In this document: positions 34,589 through 42,659 of the stretch, one piece after another
How the letters are laid out: every line of letters begins with the position of its first letter
Numbering within the stretch: position 1 is the first letter of the stretch
Assembly: GCA_004292695.1 (NCBI GenBank)
Contig: RDXV01000015.1
Location: 1-49,404 of the forward strand
DNA length: 49,404 bases
Direction: 5' to 3'
Source: Nostocales cyanobacterium
GTDB taxonomy: Bacteria; Cyanobacteriota; Cyanobacteriia; Cyanobacteriales; Nostocaceae
Made by a program: the position numbers and the translations under genes
The notes under the pieces: model-generated
What the model was told of the DNA's origin: nothing
Database searches by the model: none
Seen by the model: only the letters and a program-made list of their open reading frames with translations

Positions 34589-34957
34589 ATGAACATTATT
34601 TCTGATAGCTCTATGTTTTTGTGCAAAATTGAACTGGTTTCGCTACTGAGTCAAGAACAAACTCCTGCAACTTGGCTGATAGGAGAATATAATTTTGATC
34701 CTGGAATATACGAAGGTGACGATATTTTGCTAGTTTGGGATGTAGATAAAGTTCGCCGATTAAAAGTTAAAGTTATAAGTAGGCAAAAAGAAATATATCC
34801 TAAAGGAAGTCACACGGGACATCAAGATAAATATGTTTTATTACTAAGAATTATTGCAGAAGCAGAAGACAGAGATGAATTAATTCAAGTTGCTAACTAT
34901 ATGAAACAGACATTTCCAGGAAAATTTGATGAGCATAATCCCTCTTTGATTGTGTAA
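34589..34957 (+). CDS. Hypothetical protein, 122 aa
   Basis: I do not recognise a family. The protein is mixed alpha/beta (FLCKIELVSLLSQ, TWLIGEYNFDPGIYEGDDILLVWD, VRRLKVKVISRQKE, KYVLLLRIIAEAEDRDELIQVANYMK) with no membrane segment. The initiating ATG follows a duplicated stretch (TTGTTATTTAGGATACTAATAGAT occurs twice in tandem, about 34542-34590). It looks coding but its role is unknown. Confidence 0.6.
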   Translation: MNIISDSSMFLCKIELVSLLSQEQTPATWLIGEYNFDPGIYEGDDILLVWDVDKVRRLKVKVISRQKEIYPKGSHTGHQDKYVLLLRIIAEAEDRDELIQVANYMKQTFPGKFDEHNPSLIV

Positions 34958-35088
34958 AATAGTAAGTAAGGTGCGTTAACTAAGTATGACGCACCAATTA
35001 TTTTTCAGTTAACCAAAAGCATCAAATTTTGTAAGGATGAAAAATTTACTATTATATTAAATTGAGATATTGATAATACTTTCAATTA

Positions 35089-35508
35089 CTAACTTTGACT
35101 GAACAGCCGATAGTTGTTTCTTCTTTGGTTATAGTCAGGATTCCAATCTATTTCAATTTCGTCTAATTTGTCATTGCCAATAAAACAAATTTGTTTTGCT
35201 TCTTCTGTTAATTCAGAGGAACACCAACAAGACCTACATACATAGTTATGATTTTGAACGTCAATATCATCCTTATACAGAAATACAATAGCAATATCAG
35301 CACCCTTATCACCAAAATCCATTTTAAATCGGTCTGATCTATACGATATCATCTGCCTAAGTTCCCAAGTTACGCTTTTAATGATTTCCCGTAACATATC
35401 CTCAGAATAATCTGGATTTGTGATAATACTCGTGCTATATCTGTGGGCTAGAGGGTAACTAGAATCTTGGGACGCAAAAATTTGATATTGCAGTTCTTCG
35501 CTGTTCAT
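35089..35508 (-). CDS. Hypothetical protein, 139 aa
   Basis: A soluble protein with an ordered core (MLREIIKSVTWELRQMISYRS, FGDKGADIAIVFLYKDDIDVQ) and a CRSCWC cysteine cluster that could bind metal. No family is recognised. A GGAGT site lies before the ATG. It is 93 bp upstream of the alpha/beta hydrolase gene on the same strand and may be co-transcribed with it. Confidence 0.65.
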   Translation of the reverse strand: MNSEELQYQIFASQDSSYPLAHRYSTSIITNPDYSEDMLREIIKSVTWELRQMISYRSDRFKMDFGDKGADIAIVFLYKDDIDVQNHNYVCRSCWCSSELTEEAKQICFIGNDKLDEIEIDWNPDYNQRRNNYRLFSQS

Positions 35509-35601
35509 TATTTTTAAGGAGTATTAACGGTTATTTGGTTACTTATCAAAGTATATCAAATATTACTCGATATAGAGTAGCTGGCTATTTTGTATTCTTC
35601 C

Positions 35602-36276
35602 TCAGATAGTCCATAAACCATTTTTAACTAATTCAGGTAAATATTTGAATGCTTGTGTCAGACTATGACTTTTACCTATATAAGATGTAGCATCTACATT
35701 GATGATTTTTGGGTGATACTCTTTGATTGGTTTACGTCCACAAGCATTATTTCCAAATTCAGCTAATTTAAATAACTTTTTTAAATCTGGGTCATCGTCG
35801 TTATATACATTTATTAAACGTCCTCTAATTTTAGAAGCTACATATCCCCAATCTTTACTACTATCTCTACGAATAGCACCAGCAAGAAAAACGACATCTT
35901 GTAAAGAATGTTGATTTTCTGTCCAAGCATCCATGCAATAGTAAATAACACGCGCACCTAGAGAATGAGCAATAAGACAAACATTTTTTTCAGGAACTTG
36001 ATTATCAATAATTTCAGGTAAATAATCTCTTCCAACTCGTTCAGCACGAGCTTTAGTTTTATGCCAATGACCAATACCTAAACCCATTAGCGAACTTACT
36101 TGAAGTCCAGAATCCCACCATAATTGATATACCGAATGTTGCCAACCAACATTACTCATGGCATACATTAAAGTATTGTCTCTAACTTTATCTTCACTTA
36201 AATAACCATCTATAAAAATCAAGGCTTTTGAACTTCCTGCGGGACGAGAAATAAGCCGCAGTTCGGGGTGTTCCAT
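35602..36276 (-). CDS. Alpha/beta hydrolase (DUF726/TMCO4-like)
   Basis: The 224-aa protein has an alpha/beta-hydrolase core: ALIFIDGYLSE (oxyanion-loop region), the nucleophile elbow AHSLGAR with S105, an acidic residue in the NVYNDDDPDL segment (160-164) and H204 in GKSHSLT. The order and the phrase VVFLAGAI resemble DUF726/TMCO4-type hydrolases, often lipases or esterases. No signal peptide is present, so the substrate is probably intracellular. It may form a unit with the hypothetical gene at 35089-35508. Confidence 0.82.
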   Translation of the reverse strand: MEHPELRLISRPAGSSKALIFIDGYLSEDKVRDNTLMYAMSNVGWQHSVYQLWWDSGLQVSSLMGLGIGHWHKTKARAERVGRDYLPEIIDNQVPEKNVCLIAHSLGARVIYYCMDAWTENQHSLQDVVFLAGAIRRDSSKDWGYVASKIRGRLINVYNDDDPDLKKLFKLAEFGNNACGRKPIKEYHPKIINVDATSYIGKSHSLTQAFKYLPELVKNGLWTI

Positions 36277-36439
36277 TGATACAATCCTTTGAGAAAACTA
36301 ATCTTAATAATTAGTATTCCCAAAAGTATGATTTTTCTATCAAGTCTGACTGTAATAAATTCACTTTTCTTACTTGACTATCTTTTACGTTCTTTCTTTG
36401 CGTCTTTGCGTGACACAAAAAAACCAAAAATCCCTATTA

Positions 36440-36862
36440 TTAATCATTAGGAGGATGCCAATTTAAACTAATCCAAATTGCCCTAGCTTGGACAACATCT
36501 TCATTATTTAATCGTAAAGCTAAAACCGTACCTCTACCAATAGCAGTTATCCCAATAATATGAGTACCACCATTTGCCCATTGAAAATGATCTAACCATC
36601 TTTGTTGACGCGGATTAAACAAAGACACAGATTCATTAGTTACAGGATCATTAGCAGTTATCTTCGCTCCTTTAAACTCATTACAACGATAACAACAAGC
36701 AGCTAAATTTTCGCGTTCATCATTTCCTCCTAATGAACTAGGCAAAATATGATCCATAACTAAAGGCATACCTATTAAACGGCTAGATGTACGACAATAC
36801 TCACATCTATAGTCCGCCTCATTAATAACTTGTTGACGAAGAGATTTAGAAATAGATGACAC
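36440..36862 (-). CDS. HNH endonuclease
   Basis: The 140-aa protein has an HNH nuclease core: the zinc pair CEYC (about 19-22), the catalytic DHILPSSLGGNDERENL stretch, and a second pair CYRC followed by N..KG. It should cut DNA using a beta-beta-alpha-metal active site. The C-terminal 60 residues are an extension with Trp-rich ends. It follows a 104-aa gene on the same strand with a 5-bp gap; that pairing suggests a functional unit, perhaps in DNA defence or mobility. Confidence 0.93.
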   Translation of the reverse strand: MSSISKSLRQQVINEADYRCEYCRTSSRLIGMPLVMDHILPSSLGGNDERENLAACCYRCNEFKGAKITANDPVTNESVSLFNPRQQRWLDHFQWANGGTHIIGITAIGRGTVLALRLNNEDVVQARAIWISLNWHPPND

Positions 36863-36867
36863 CGATA

Positions 36868-37182
36868 TTATACCAATTGCTCAAAATCTGGAATAGCAAA
36901 ACCTTTCCACTTTAAAAGTGCATAGGAATAAGCTTTTTTCAACATTAAATAATCAGCACTAACTCGCAGCGATTTCAACAATAACTTATCAGATTCACTT
37001 AATTGATTATTTTGGTTTTTTTCTAACAGTTGAAAATGTAATTCTTGCTGACTTTCTGGAATTTGACTTTGGGCAATATTTAATAATTCCTCAATCGTTA
37101 ATTCTTGCATAGCGATTAATTCCCCTTGTAATTCCAGAGGTGCATAATCAACAGCAGGAGGAGCATTAATTTGAGTAGTCAT
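36868..37182 (-). CDS. Small partner protein of the HNH endonuclease
   Basis: The 104-aa protein is helical (LTIEELLNIAQSQIPESQQELHFQLLEKNQ, then LSESDKLLLKSLRVSADYLMLKKAYSYALLKWKG). I know of no assigned function. It ends 5 bp before the HNH gene, so the two are almost surely co-translated. It could regulate or inhibit the nuclease, or target it to DNA; none of these is shown by the sequence. Confidence 0.75.
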   Translation of the reverse strand: MTTQINAPPAVDYAPLELQGELIAMQELTIEELLNIAQSQIPESQQELHFQLLEKNQNNQLSESDKLLLKSLRVSADYLMLKKAYSYALLKWKGFAIPDFEQLV

Positions 37183-37311
37183 ATATTTTTATAGTAATTT
37201 TGTTTTGATTATAACTTATATACTCTATCTTCCCTTCTTCTTCCTCTCTTCCTTCGCTTCCTTCGCTTCTTCGTGGTTCAATAACTCTGCGTCCTCTGCG
37301 CCTCTGCGTGA

Positions 37312-37341
37312 GAAAAAACAGGGGCAGGAACACCCACCCCC
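37312..37341 (-). terminator. Rho-independent terminator of ndhF1
   Basis: On the minus strand GGGGGTGGG, a short loop and CCTGCCCC form a stem with wobble pairs, followed by TGTTTTTT. It resembles the structure after ndhD1. It implies that ndhF1 transcription now stops here and does not continue towards ndhD1. Confidence 0.75.
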
Positions 37342-37349
37342 ATTAACAT

Positions 37350-39416
37350 TTAGGTAACACCAAAAACGATCACCAAGCCCAGAACAGCCCCAAAAACAAT
37401 TAAGGCATAGAACTGAACCCGACCGCTTTCCAGGTATTTCAGACCTTCACCACTAACAAGAGTAAAGAAACCAGTCAAATTAACCGCACCATCAACAACG
37501 CGGAAATCAACTTCCATCACTTGTCGAGCAACACGACGCAAACCAAGCACAAAAACCTGATGATAAATATCGTCAAAATACCACTTATTCAACGATAACT
37601 CATACAGAGATTTGATTTTAGATGCGATCGCACTGGGGTCAATTTTGCGAGCCAAATACATCAGCGCCGCCAAAGTAATACCCACCACAGAAATAGCCAC
37701 AGAACTACCTGCCATGATGTAAAACTCATGGGGGTCAAATTCCGCAGCCTTTTCCATTACTTCCGCCAAACTTTCATTAGGAGAGTAGATAAACTGCTCA
37801 AAATAATTAGCGTAGGGAGTACCTACCAAACCGATGAAAATAGAAGGAATAGCCAACACCAATAGAGGTAAAGTCATCGTCCAAGGAGACTCATGAGGTG
37901 AACTGCTGTGGTGTCCGTGACCATGACTTTCTAACTCACCTTTTTTCATTGCTCCTGGTCCAAAATTAGGCTGTAATTCCAAACCTAACTTAGCAGCAGC
38001 AGCATTTTTCAGCATGGTTTTGATTTTTTCATCATTACCCCGGAATTTGCCTTCAAATGTCGAGAAATACATTCTAAACATATAAAAAGCGGTAATACCG
38101 GCTGTCACCCAACCGATAAACCATAACAGGGGGTTAGCTGCAAAAGCCGCACCGAGAATTTCATCCTTTGACCAGAAACCAGCAAAGGGAGGAATACCGG
38201 AAATTGCTAAACAACCAATAAAGAAAGTAAACCCGGTAGCGGGCATATATTTTCGCAGTCCACCCATTAAGCGCATATCTTGAGCCAATACGGCATCATG
38301 GCCAACCACTGCTTCCATACCGTGAATAACTGAACCTGAACCCAAGAACAGCATCGCTTTAAAGTAAGCATGGGTCATGAGGTGGAATAAACCCGCACTG
38401 TAAGCGCCTACACCCATTGCCATCACCATGTAACCAAGTTGGGAAATGGTGGAGTAAGCGAGTCCTTTTTTGATGTCGTTTTGGGTAATAGCGATAGTCG
38501 CGCCCAAAAATGCTGTAAATGCCCCAGTGAAAGCGATCACGTTCATTGCTGCGGGGACGTGTTCAAATACTGGATACATCCGGGCAATCAGGAATACACC
38601 AGCCGCCACCATTGTTGCTGCGTGGATGAGGGCGGAAATAGGTGTAGGACCTTCCATTGCGTCTGGTAGCCAGACATGAAGGGGGAACTGGGCAGACTTA
38701 GCAACTGGACCGAGGAAAACTAAAATTGCTAAGACAATAGCCAGGAAATTGCTAATAGAACCGGTTTCTACTAGGTGTCCCAGGCGATCGCCCATCACCA
38801 TGAAATCAAAGCTGCCTGTTGCCCAAAATAGCCCTAAAATACCCAGCAATAAACCAAAGTCACCGACGCGGTTAGTTACGAAAGCCTTTTGACAAGCCTC
38901 TGCTGCGGCTTTGCGATCGTACCAGAAACCGACTAGGAGGTAGGAACACATCCCTACTAATTCCCAGAAGATATAAATTTGTACTAAGTTGGGACTAATT
39001 ACCAAGCCCAACATTGATGAGCCGAATAAACTGAGATAGGCGTAAAACCGGACATAACCAGGGTCATGCGCCATGTAGCCATCGGTGTAAATCATCACCA
39101 AAAAGGCTACAGTTGTGACAACTACCAGCATCATAGCGGTGAGATTGTCAATTGTGTAGCCCATCGTCAGGTGAAAATTACCTGCTGCTGCCCATTCAAA
39201 GGTATGAAGATAAGGCTCATGTCCTTGGTATTGACTCCACAGCAAGGCCATAGACAGCCCCATAGCTGCGCCCATGAGGGAGATAATAACTACAGCATTT
39301 AGCTGTCGCAGGCGATTTGTTACCTGATTTAACGAAATTAATCCTAGACCTACCAGCATTGCTCCCAAAAGGGGTAATACTGGAATTATCCAGGCATATT
39401 GATAGATTACTTCCAT
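37350..39416 (-). CDS. ndhF1: NAD(P)H-quinone oxidoreductase subunit 5 (NdhF1)
   Basis: The 688-aa protein is the NdhF/NuoL-type subunit of NDH-1, an antiporter-like, multi-helix membrane protein. Typical stretches are YIFWELVGMCSYLLVGFWYDRKAAAEACQKAF, FPLHVWLPDAMEGPTPISALIHAATMVAAGVF, KKGLAYSTISQLGYMV and a long C-terminal amphipathic and anchoring helix. Together with NdhD1 it defines the respiratory NDH-1L complex. The start is ATG 39416 (MEVIYQYAW), one codon after a GTG. A 65-codon frame on the same strand ends in a TGATG overlap with this start. In relatives ndhD1 follows immediately; here accessory DNA does. Confidence 0.96.
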   Translation of the reverse strand: MEVIYQYAWIIPVLPLLGAMLVGLGLISLNQVTNRLRQLNAVVIISLMGAAMGLSMALLWSQYQGHEPYLHTFEWAAAGNFHLTMGYTIDNLTAMMLVVVTTVAFLVMIYTDGYMAHDPGYVRFYAYLSLFGSSMLGLVISPNLVQIYIFWELVGMCSYLLVGFWYDRKAAAEACQKAFVTNRVGDFGLLLGILGLFWATGSFDFMVMGDRLGHLVETGSISNFLAIVLAILVFLGPVAKSAQFPLHVWLPDAMEGPTPISALIHAATMVAAGVFLIARMYPVFEHVPAAMNVIAFTGAFTAFLGATIAITQNDIKKGLAYSTISQLGYMVMAMGVGAYSAGLFHLMTHAYFKAMLFLGSGSVIHGMEAVVGHDAVLAQDMRLMGGLRKYMPATGFTFFIGCLAISGIPPFAGFWSKDEILGAAFAANPLLWFIGWVTAGITAFYMFRMYFSTFEGKFRGNDEKIKTMLKNAAAAKLGLELQPNFGPGAMKKGELESHGHGHHSSSPHESPWTMTLPLLVLAIPSIFIGLVGTPYANYFEQFIYSPNESLAEVMEKAAEFDPHEFYIMAGSSVAISVVGITLAALMYLARKIDPSAIASKIKSLYELSLNKWYFDDIYHQVFVLGLRRVARQVMEVDFRVVDGAVNLTGFFTLVSGEGLKYLESGRVQFYALIVFGAVLGLVIVFGVT

Positions 39417-39613
39417 CACTCACGCCTACTTTTAGTATTCTTAACAAAGTGAGAACAGCGCTCAAGAAAATTCTTTTCTTTGCTAACTGTACAATGCAAA
39501 CTTAATACAAATCGCTCATATTGTAATAAATGGCGGATTTGCTGTTTGCTTCCTGCTTTACCCAAGTCCGTCAATGGTTGCTTGTTCACAGGCATAAATT
39601 CCGCACTTGTCAT
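39416..39613 (-). CDS. Possible small leader protein coupled to ndhF1
   Basis: A 65-codon frame starts at ATG 39613 and ends with TGA overlapping the ndhF1 ATG (TGATG). The translation (PVNKQPLTDLGKAGSKQQIRH, then LLQYERFVLSLHC) has plausible coding character and no membrane segment. I do not recognise it. It could be a leader whose translation delivers ribosomes to ndhF1, or a chance frame in the 5' region. Confidence 0.35.
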   Translation of the reverse strand: MTSAEFMPVNKQPLTDLGKAGSKQQIRHLLQYERFVLSLHCTVSKEKNFLERCSHFVKNTKSRRE

Positions 39614-39674
39614 ACGTACTCTGTTTAGAGATCCCGATTGGAACTGCTAACAATTAATTGTAAGATAACCCCAA

Positions 39675-39795
39675 TAGGACTTACGCAAAAGAGCGAAACT
39701 ATCAAGTTTTCGCAGGATAGGGGAATAAAAATAAAAATCCTACACCCTACACCCCACACCCAGTCTTCACCGATCAATTCTGTGCGTAAGTCCTA
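39675..39795. mobile_element. 121-bp MITE with perfect 13-bp terminal inverted repeats
   Basis: The ends TAGGACTTACGCA (39675-39687) and TGCGTAAGTCCTA (39783-39795) are exact reverse complements, including terminal TA. The interior has no coding capacity. TA ends suggest mobilisation by an IS630/Tc1-type transposase encoded elsewhere. It is unrelated in sequence to the MITE at 31661. Confidence 0.85.
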
Positions 39796-40402
39796 CTCAA
39801 TAGTTGTTAGTTCATGGAATGGATAAGATCAACAAGAGCGTGGTTTTCAACCCATTTTTTTGGTATAATCAATCAGCTTTGCTTGATTTGTTGGATATAG
39901 CTTAATCATAAACATAAATAACCGGACAGAAATTTTTTGATTATTTTGATCACAGAAATGCCTGAAACCTATATAGAAACTTAATTAAAGTGAATAATAC
40001 TGTAGATATCATAGGTAGTACCTAAGTTTTCCGAACAGGAAAATCCACAGGTTACTGTCTATACAAAGGTGAGTTTATCTTGCTTAGAAGATGACGCATT
40101 GATCCAGGTTCGTTGGATGGGGATGTAGTGCATTTACACTTAGAATATCGGTTAGTACAGAGATGATTAAGCAGGTTTTGATTCCAATGATTTTTACATA
40201 ACGAATTGAGTCGCATGAGTGTTTGTTTAAGTAATGATCCGAAGCGATCGCCCATTTTTATGAAGTGGGAGAAGGTATAAAAAGTGGAATGCAAAAATAC
40301 GTAAGTTAAGACATTGCAGAGATGATTCCCCATTTAGAGAAACACGCCCAAATTTTAGCAGAAAGAGCAGAGAAAAAGTTAACAGAAAGGGGTAAAAAGG
40401 AA

Positions 40403-40573
40403 GATGTACAGGATGTTATTTAGAGATTGTAGTTTTTATTGATGATTGATTTTGTCTGAATCAGGATGTCCAGGATTATAGGATGTACAGGATGTTGTTT
40501 AGAGATTGTGGTTTTTATTGATGATTGATTTTGTCTGAATCAGGATGTCCAGGATTATAGGATTAACAGGATT
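40403..40573. repeat. 79-bp tandem duplication carrying the 'GAATCAGGAT' repeat
   Basis: Units begin at 40403, 40482 and (partial) 40561, each starting GATGTACAGGATGTT or similar and containing GATTTTGTCTGAATCAGGAT. The same core appears singly at 31-34 kb. The first unit overlaps the end of the relic frame at 40322-40423. Confidence 0.88.
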
Positions 40574-40609
40574 GTTTTCGATAATTTTCTCATGGATATC
40601 CTATCCATA

Positions 40610-40664
40610 GATTCTAAATTCTAAATTCTAAATTCTAAATTCTAAATTCTAAATTCTAAATTCT
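40610..40664. repeat. Heptamer repeat (AATTCTA)n
   Basis: About seven copies of AATTCTA lie just before the terminator of the thioredoxin-like gene. Confidence 0.93.
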
Positions 40665-40675
40665 CTAATAAAATA

Positions 40676-40702
40676 CCCCACTCCAAAAAAAATAGAGTGA
40701 GG
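40676..40702 (-). terminator. Hairpin after the thioredoxin-like gene
   Basis: On the minus strand CCTCACTC and GAGTGGGG form an 8-bp stem with one wobble pair and a T-rich loop, followed by a T-rich tract. It lies about 80 bp past the stop codon. Confidence 0.55.
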
Positions 40703-40779
40703 TGTTGATTTTGTTAAGGATAGTTTTATATTTGCAGACAGGGTTTGTGATCAGTTATTAATGTCTTTAATACCTCCAA

Positions 40780-41166
40780 TTATGCAGAACGGTATTCTAA
40801 ATCGGCGGTTTTTGTCAAATTGTAGGCATGATCGTGAGTCATATAGGTGAGTTTAATTTCTTCCAGTGCCAGGCGCAAATCATCTCGACTGCGAAAACAT
40901 TCAAGGCGTTGTTTGATTGTACCTTTATCAATCAGTAGTAAAGTAGGTAGTGATTTAAGCCGATAAGTATTAGATAGTTTGAAGTTTTGGTCGGCGTTAA
41001 TTGCCACCAGTTTAATTTCATTGTCACATTGGTTTTGAAATTGTAACAGTAAAGGGTGAATGATGCGACATAAGCCACACCAGGGAGCTTCAAAATTAAC
41101 TAAAACGGGAACTGGAGATTCTAAAACTTCTTGAGTAAAATTCCGCTCACTGACCGACAACACCAT
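40780..41166 (-). CDS. Thioredoxin-family protein
   Basis: The 128-aa protein has a thioredoxin fold with the redox motif W29-C30-G31-L32-C33 and the cis-proline segment KSLPTLLLIDKG. The active site is WCGLC and not the usual WCGPC, which should shift its redox potential. The C-terminal 25 residues extend beyond the usual domain. It has no signal peptide, so it acts in the cytoplasm or stroma-like compartment. It lies between ndhF1 and nnrU, a position I recall for a thioredoxin gene near ndhF in Nostoc PCC 7120. Confidence 0.93.
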   Translation of the reverse strand: MVLSVSERNFTQEVLESPVPVLVNFEAPWCGLCRIIHPLLLQFQNQCDNEIKLVAINADQNFKLSNTYRLKSLPTLLLIDKGTIKQRLECFRSRDDLRLALEEIKLTYMTHDHAYNLTKTADLEYRSA

Positions 41167-41492
41167 GACGCCTCTTGAGTTATAGGGTTTTTATATCAAA
41201 GTAACTAGCAGTGATAGGGCTGAACAAGCCAGTCCTTAATGTTTTGACTGACAAAAAAGCCAGCGCTACATTTTTCACGGTGGCTTGTGGAGATGCTTAA
41301 ATCCTGAATTTTCCTCTCCAGGAAAGTAGTTTGACTAGCAAATGCCAATACTTTATATCAGCCTGGTAGAGGAAACTAAATTACCCTCACTGATAGCTAT
41401 TTGAATTTATCCTACATTGATTTGGTGGTATTTGATCAGCCTTCAGTTTAATTAAATTAGTATTTTTTGTTGATTGTGGGGATCATTGTAAT
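41167..41492. other. Intergenic region, nothing recognised
   Basis: About 326 bp between the thioredoxin-like and NnrU-like genes. I see no repeat, RNA gene or clear promoter consensus. Confidence 0.4.
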
Positions 41493-42209
41493 CTACCATG
41501 ATACCCTACTGGTAGCGACGATTAACAGGGGGTGTGACCACCACAGCAGACCAACAAAAATGGCAACTCCCAAGTATGCAGGACGTAAAAATTCCTGCCA
41601 TTGCAGAGACTGACGACCATCAAAAACAGCTTGAAAGGGAAGAATAGAGGTTCTTTGTTTTACTGCGGTAAAGGCTTGTCCATAACGGTTTTGTAATCGG
41701 CGATCGCCATGCCAAACACCAAACAAATGATGTAAAACCAAGCCAATGGAAGTAACAAGAGTAAAGCTAGTACCTAACCATAAAGTATGGGCAATACACC
41801 AAATAATTTGACCTACCATTTGTGGATGGCGGGTAATGCGAATAATACCAGTTTCGTAAAGATGAACTTGGGGCTGTTGAATAGCCGCAATTTCTAGTAG
41901 ATTGAAGGTAGCAGGATATAAAAATAAAAAGGAAATTGCTGATAACCCCCAAACTAATGCTTTAACTCCCGGTACACCTTGCACTTGCCACAGTTGCCAA
42001 CCGTCATAACGATGATTAAAAAAGTAAGTAATTAAAATCACCGCTAAGGGTAAGCTAATTAATGCAAATAAAATACGGTATAGCCTAGCTCCAATGTATT
42101 TTTCAGCCAAAGGACGCAAAGCCGCACCGCCACTGTGGGCGATCGCAAAAACTAACTGCAACCCCAAAATAACAAAATGACTCGTAGTCAACCCAGAATT
42201 AGACATCAT
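41493..42209 (-). CDS. NnrU-family membrane protein
   Basis: The 238-aa protein has about six hydrophobic segments and the NnrU signatures: FAIAHSGGAALRP near the N-terminus, GIIRITRHPQMVGQIIWCIAHTLW in the middle and LHHLFGVWHGDRRLQNRYG. The conserved His residues may bind haem. The family includes plant-type 15-cis-zeta-carotene isomerase (Z-ISO) and bacterial NnrU; a carotenoid role is possible in a cyanobacterium but not proven here. ATG 42206 is an alternative start. Confidence 0.88.
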   Translation of the reverse strand: MMSNSGLTTSHFVILGLQLVFAIAHSGGAALRPLAEKYIGARLYRILFALISLPLAVILITYFFNHRYDGWQLWQVQGVPGVKALVWGLSAISFLFLYPATFNLLEIAAIQQPQVHLYETGIIRITRHPQMVGQIIWCIAHTLWLGTSFTLVTSIGLVLHHLFGVWHGDRRLQNRYGQAFTAVKQRTSILPFQAVFDGRQSLQWQEFLRPAYLGVAIFVGLLWWSHPLLIVATSRVSW

Positions 42210-42659
42210 ACAAACAACTCAATTCAAACATAAAAATGAAAGTGAATCATCGGCCAAACGAGAAACCTGTGGTCATGGGTGAGGGGTAATTGGTAGTTAG
42301 TAATTTAACAATTTCCTCTTAGCAATCACCTGTCACCTTTTCGCCAGCTGACAACTTACGTTAATATTGGTAAGCATCTTGACTTATAGCAAACTATTAC
42401 GTAAGCAAATTTTGGTCAAGAGACAGCAAATTGCAGATCAATGAAGTACGGAATCAGAATTGAAACCTATACAAACCGCCAGTTTTACTTCTGACTCCTG
42501 TACGGGCGAACGGCCGTTCGCCCCTCCTGAATGATGCTGTATTCTATTTGTCTTGTTCTGAACAAGCCTCTAATTGTTAACCATGCCATAAATCATGCCT
42601 AGCCACAAAGCTATTTACCCTGATTTATTGCCAAAGCCACTCTTTTCCAAGTATGTGGG
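42210..42659. other. Divergent intergenic region with a perfect palindrome
   Basis: The region between divergent nnrU-like and LysR genes has no other gene. It contains the repeat element 42491-42530 with a perfect 20-bp palindrome at 42504-42523 (GGGCGAACGG and its complement). A LysR autoregulatory site is expected here, but I cannot single one out. Confidence 0.5.

Larger units (their letters stand above)
39420..40779. other. Long gene-poor region upstream of ndhF1
   Basis: About 1.36 kb without a firm gene. It holds the candidate ndhF1 leader frame, a MITE (39675-39795), a short relic frame at 40322-40423 (MIPHLEKHAQILAERAEKKL start, no family recognised), a 79-bp tandem repeat (40403-40573), an AATTCTA heptamer array and the thioredoxin-gene terminator. 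The ndhF1 promoter should lie within it. Confidence 0.6.

Noticed and set aside
40052..40333. Minus-strand 93-codon frame in the gap upstream of ndhF1
   Set aside because: Its composition (many Cys, His, Asn, Leu) is not coding-like and no ribosome binding site is present.
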